NCBI RefSeq assembly: GCF_030012215.1
Contig: NZ_JASCXX010000029.1
Span: 1 to 64,000 of the forward strand
DNA: 64,000 bases
Direction: 5' to 3'
DNA from: Anaerobaca lacustris
GTDB lineage: Bacteria; Planctomycetota; Phycisphaerae; Sedimentisphaerales; Anaerobacaceae
The notes under the pieces were generated by a model. That model had not been told where the DNA came from. It made no database searches and saw only the letters and a program-made list of their open reading frames with translations. Position numbers and translations under genes: made by a program. Positions 61,229 through 64,000 of the stretch are shown in pieces (positions within the stretch are counted from its first letter, which is position 1; every line of letters starts with the position of its first letter).

Positions 61229-62308
61229 CTATCGTTTGACGCGGGCGTTGCCTTCCCAGATGCTCCAGATCTGTTCTTCGTCGGCCGGCTGGGCGTAGTC
61301 GGTCAGCAGGGTGACCACCAGAGCGCCGGTGGCCCATCCGAACGAGGCCCACTTCTCGGGCTCCCAGCCGCGAAGAACGGCGTAGAGCATGCCGCCGACG
61401 AAGGCGTCCCCGCCGCCGATCCTGTCGACGACGCCGATCTGTCGCGGCTCGATCGCGTGCCAGCGGCTACCCTCGGCCAGCAGAGCGCCCCAGAGGTGGG
61501 TGTTGGCGTTGACGACCTCGCGCAGCGTGGTCGCGAAGACCTTCGCGTTCGGGTAGGCCTTGCCGGCCCGCTCGATCATGCCCTTGAAGCTGTCGATCTT
61601 GCTGCCGAGGCCCTTGCCGCCGGCTTCGGGACCCTCGATGCCCAGGGCGAGTTGGAAATCCTCTTCGTTGCCGACGAGAATGTCGGCGACGCCGGCGATC
61701 TCGTGGAAGATCGCCCGCAGCTCCTTTTCGCGGCCCTTCCAGAATGAAGCACGGTGGTTCAGATCGAACGAGATCCGCGTGCCGTACTTCTTGGCCGCCC
61801 GCGCGATCTCCAGGCAGAACGTTCCTGTCTCGGGCGACAGCGCCGCAATCAGGCCGGACAGGTGTACGATCTGGACGCCTTCGCGCCCGAAGATGCGTTC
61901 GAGGTCGAAATCCTTGACGTTCAGCGTTCGGCCGACCTCGCCGGCCCGGTCGTTGCAGACGCGCGGGCCGCGCGAGCCGGTCCCGCAGTCGGCCAGATTG
62001 AGCTGGTGCCGGTAGCCCCACGGGCCGCCCTGATCGACCTCGGGACCTTCGACGTCCATATGCCGGCCGGCCAGGTCGTCCTTCAGGAAGCGGGCGATTG
62101 GGCTGCCCTTGACGAACGTTGTCAGAACCTTGACCGGAAGGCCCAGATACGACGAGACGCTGGCGACGTTGGTCTCGGCGCTGGTGGCTTGCAGGGTGAA
62201 CCGCCGGCCGCAATGGAACGGCTGGCCGTTGTCGGGCGTCAGGCGGGCCCCCATGCTGGTGGGCACGAGCAGGGCGTAGCGACAGTCCTTCTTGAGTTCA
62301 ACGCTCAC
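61229..62308 (-). CDS. PfkB family sugar kinase (KDG kinase-like)
   Basis: 359 residues; GTG start with AAAGGAGG at good spacing. PfkB-family features: GSRGPRVCNDRAG, VHLSGLIAAL, RISFDLNHRASFW, ILVGNEEDFQLALG, and GVVDRIGGGDAFVGGML (anion-hole Asp about D304 in GGGDAFVGG). The N-terminal FHCGRRFTLQATSAETNVASV is typical of 2-keto-3-deoxygluconate kinases, which phosphorylate KDG in pectin or alginate breakdown. The last ~180 bases recur beyond the ATPase cassette. Substrate is inferred from family likeness only. Confidence 0.85.
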   Translation of the reverse strand: MSVELKKDCRYALLVPTSMGARLTPDNGQPFHCGRRFTLQATSAETNVASVSSYLGLPVKVLTTFVKGSPIARFLKDDLAGRHMDVEGPEVDQGGPWGYRHQLNLADCGTGSRGPRVCNDRAGEVGRTLNVKDFDLERIFGREGVQIVHLSGLIAALSPETGTFCLEIARAAKKYGTRISFDLNHRASFWKGREKELRAIFHEIAGVADILVGNEEDFQLALGIEGPEAGGKGLGSKIDSFKGMIERAGKAYPNAKVFATTLREVVNANTHLWGALLAEGSRWHAIEPRQIGVVDRIGGGDAFVGGMLYAVLRGWEPEKWASFGWATGALVVTLLTDYAQPADEEQIWSIWEGNARVKR

Positions 62309-62510
62309 GAGCGCCTCCTTTATGTCGTTCGTACTCCGTGCTCGGTGACCCGGGCCACGAGCGACGGGTCACGAGCGACGGCTCGGGACGCACTGGGGAT
62401 CATCCCTACCAAATCCGGAGAGAAACCGCAACCCCTCCGTCTCGCAGTCCGCCATCCTCCCGCAGCCTTCTCTCGCCCTGTGTCGCTGTAATTGCCCGCT
62501 TGCAAAGCGT
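62309..62510. other. Intergenic region
   Basis: No gene seen. Carries a third, diverged copy of the GAGCGACGGGTCACGAGCGACG repeat at 62355-62380. Confidence 0.4.
62355..62380. repeat. Degenerate CGAGCGACGGGTCACGAGCGACG repeat, copy 3
   Basis: Shares ACGAGCGACG and GTCACGAGCGACG with copies at 5836-5873 and 6101-6135 but lacks the GAGATACGA part, and is some 56 kb away. Confidence 0.5.
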
Positions 62511-62786
62511 TTACGCGCAGCGGCGCGGCTGAAGCTCCAGCAGGTCCTCCTCGTTGAACGGCTCGGGCGGATGGGTCGCCAGGATGTGGTTCGCCATCGC
62601 CACGAGGTCGCGGCGCTCGCATCGGCAACTGGGGCAGCGCCAACTGTCGCCGAGAAAGATCGGCAGACAGCGACGACGATGAATCAGCGCGGAAAAGGCG
62701 TTCAGCTCCTGCTCGCTGAAGTACCCCAGTTCCAGGGTCCTCTCGGCGACGCCTTCGCCGTCATATGTCTGGGCATAGACAACCAT
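62511..62786 (-). CDS. Small C2H2-like zinc-finger protein
   Basis: 91 residues from ATG 62786 (AAGGAGG upstream); a GTG two codons earlier is less well placed. The C-terminal half has CPSC ... NHILATH (about 50-70), a C-x2-C-x12-H-x4-H arrangement like a C2H2 zinc finger. The N-terminal part looks alpha-beta (YDGEGVAERTLELGYFSEQEL). Function is unknown; DNA or protein binding is plausible. Confidence 0.6.
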   Translation of the reverse strand: MVVYAQTYDGEGVAERTLELGYFSEQELNAFSALIHRRRCLPIFLGDSWRCPSCRCERRDLVAMANHILATHPPEPFNEEDLLELQPRRCA

Positions 62787-62966
62787 GTGCACACCTCCTT
62801 ATGCCGTTCGGCTACGTTTCTCACAGATTCACACCACCCCATTCTCGCGACGGATTGTTGCCGCTCCGTCAGCATTCGATGTGTTTTCGGTGAAAAGGCA
62901 GAACGGATCGCCGATGCTTCGCGGACGGTGCGAAACCTGAGCGTGGCCCGTCGGCGCTGGGGACGG

Positions 62967-64000
62967 TTACTGTGGCCGGCGCCGCGAGGATCGCAGGTCC
63001 TCGACGGCTATGGGGCAGCCCTCGTACGTGTTGCCTTGCAGGAGGACTCGTTCTGTCTTCTCGCCAATGCGGATGCCAATTCGCTGGTCGCCGGCTGTCG
63101 TGCTCTCCAGTCGCGTGTCCCGGACCGTGATATCGTGGGTCGCTCCTTGAATATCGATGCCGATCCCCGGCTTTTGCGTGCCGTTGTCGCGGATCGTGCA
63201 GCCCTCGATCCGGTTGCGGTGGCCGCAGCGGAACTGCCCGACCTCCGCCCGGAAAAGGATACCCACCTCGCCGTTACGCTCGATGGTGCAATTCCGCACG
63301 AGATTGTCCGTGTCGCGGTGGCCGATACTGATCCCGTAGCGGCTGTTCTCCGCGAGACTGCAGTCCCCAACCAGCCCGTCGGAGACGCCCCAGCAGAAGA
63401 AGATGCCCTGGCTGTTTCCCCTGGCGGTGCAACGACGAAAGACCGGCCGCTGCGAGCCGCTGCCCGGATGGAACCCGAGATCGGCGTTGTTCAGCGACTG
63501 GCAGCCGTCAAAGTGAACGTCGTCGCAGACCTGGAAGCTGAAGCCGTCGCCGTTGTAGTTGCGGGCCACCACGTTTGTGAACCGCCAGCGGTGGCAGCTC
63601 TGGATGAACACCGCGCCGGCGAAGTTGCCGTTGATGTTCTCGTTGTGGTCCCGGTCGCCGTCAAGCACGAGGTTTTCGATTCGCACGTCGTCGACGCCTT
63701 CGGCGGTGAGGATCGGAAAGAGCGTGGCCGCGGTGGCATCGTTCTGGGTCCAGAAGTTCTTCTGGGTCATGCGGTCCAGGAACAGGACCTTGCCCTCGAT
63801 CGCCGTGATCGTCGCTTGCAGGACATCGTATTGCCACTGGCCGGGGCCCGTGCTCGACCGCAGCATGATGCCGGTGCCGGGCGCAAAGCCCGCCGGATCG
63901 TCCACCTCGACCCCGTACTCGTACCAGTCCGAGTCGCGGACCAGCTTCGTCACCATGCCGGCGCTCTTCCGCAGGATCGTCTGCTCGCCCGAACCGCTCA
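62967..64000 (-). CDS. Right-handed parallel beta-helix protein, 5' end cut by window
   Basis: About 344 residues visible, running off the right edge (no start codon certain; an ATG at 63956 is probably internal). Repeated rungs such as RIENLVLDGDRDHN, VHFDGCQSLNNADLGFH, GLVGDCSLAENSRYGISIGH, NRIEGCTIRDNG with conserved Asn ladders show a parallel beta-helix. In this fold many act on polysaccharides (pectate lyase, epimerase, NosD-like), but no catalytic site is clear. Missing N-terminal part would show a signal peptide. Confidence 0.8.
   Translation of the reverse strand, partial: SGSGEQTILRKSAGMVTKLVRDSDWYEYGVEVDDPAGFAPGTGIMLRSSTGPGQWQYDVLQATITAIEGKVLFLDRMTQKNFWTQNDATAATLFPILTAEGVDDVRIENLVLDGDRDHNENINGNFAGAVFIQSCHRWRFTNVVARNYNGDGFSFQVCDDVHFDGCQSLNNADLGFHPGSGSQRPVFRRCTARGNSQGIFFCWGVSDGLVGDCSLAENSRYGISIGHRDTDNLVRNCTIERNGEVGILFRAEVGQFRCGHRNRIEGCTIRDNGTQKPGIGIDIQGATHDITVRDTRLESTTAGDQRIGIRIGEKTERVLLQGNTYEGCPIAVEDLRSSRRRPQ

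Noticed and set aside
1-64000. CRISPR arrays, rRNA and tRNA genes.
   Set aside because: I looked for evenly spaced direct repeats, conserved rRNA strings and GTTCGANNC T-loops outside genes and found none convincing.

Overview
The window is GC-rich bacterial chromosome, most likely from a planctomycete (Phycisphaerae, perhaps Sedimentisphaerales). This is inferred from gene content and intergenic style: a periplasmic tricorn-type protease, PilM-type pilus proteins fused to long low-complexity tails, a superoxide reductase and CMD protein, a PfkB sugar kinase, an HNH/AP2 protein, weak use of classical operons, and abundant short palindromic repeats. No rRNA, tRNA or CRISPR array was seen.

Layout. 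0.3-5.6 kb: a visibly more A/T-rich cassette of five same-strand genes (small protein, SMC/Rad50-like ATPase with zinc hook and C-terminal zinc ribbon, a protein with a hydrophobic patch, a small protein, a HEPN-motif protein); it is the best candidate for an undescribed anti-phage or genome-conflict system. 5.6-6.4 kb: non-coding, with degenerate repeats and a cloverleaf-forming element. 6.4-7.7 kb: three small proteins, one a lipoprotein, resembling a phage-derived or envelope module. 7.7-10.5 kb: a second A/T-rich accessory cluster (PD-(D/E)xK-like protein convergent with an unassigned protein and an FRG-domain protein). 10.7-11.7 kb: two small zinc-binding proteins.

12.2-22.5 kb is a peptide-use locus: M20 dipeptidase, OPT oligopeptide transporter and M2-like lipoprotein peptidase in one leftward run, a tricorn-type protease upstream, and a divergent POT peptide transporter. 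Together they could cut, import and finish degrading peptides. 22.5-29.6 kb: a propeller/glycosidase-like exported protein, ceramidase-like protein, superoxide reductase, CMD protein, a broken PRC-barrel gene and an ABC-F ATPase. Copies of one palindromic repeat (singles and inverted pairs) are confined to 12.1-27.3 kb.

30.0-34.7 kb is a third accessory island: HNH/AP2 protein, RelE-type toxin with antitoxin, a methylase C-terminal remnant, a Vsr nuclease operon with a DUF3883-like nuclease, and a DUF3800 protein. 35.4-46.6 kb is housekeeping: mtaB, a three-gene pilus-assembly-like operon, a YdcF-like protein and argBDF. 46.7-49.4 kb: a TIM-barrel isomerase-like protein with a leaderless promoter and a CehA/McbA-like PHP protein. 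49.5-55.1 kb is a seven-gene leftward run of small-molecule enzymes (methyltransferases, QueG-like Fe-S protein, acetyltransferases, PLP aminotransferase, PhzF), preceded by a strong-looking promoter, a structured leader or small RNA, and an intrinsic terminator.

55.5-59.1 kb: M20 deacylase, a coiled-coil zinc-ribbon protein, an RNase H-PurN fusion and a small membrane protein. 59.1-62.3 kb: an AAA ATPase/TOPRIM-like pair lies between a complete PfkB kinase gene and a second, diverged copy of that gene's last ~180 bases, suggesting integration at a gene 3' end or collapse of a tandem duplicate. The window ends in a parallel beta-helix protein cut by the edge.
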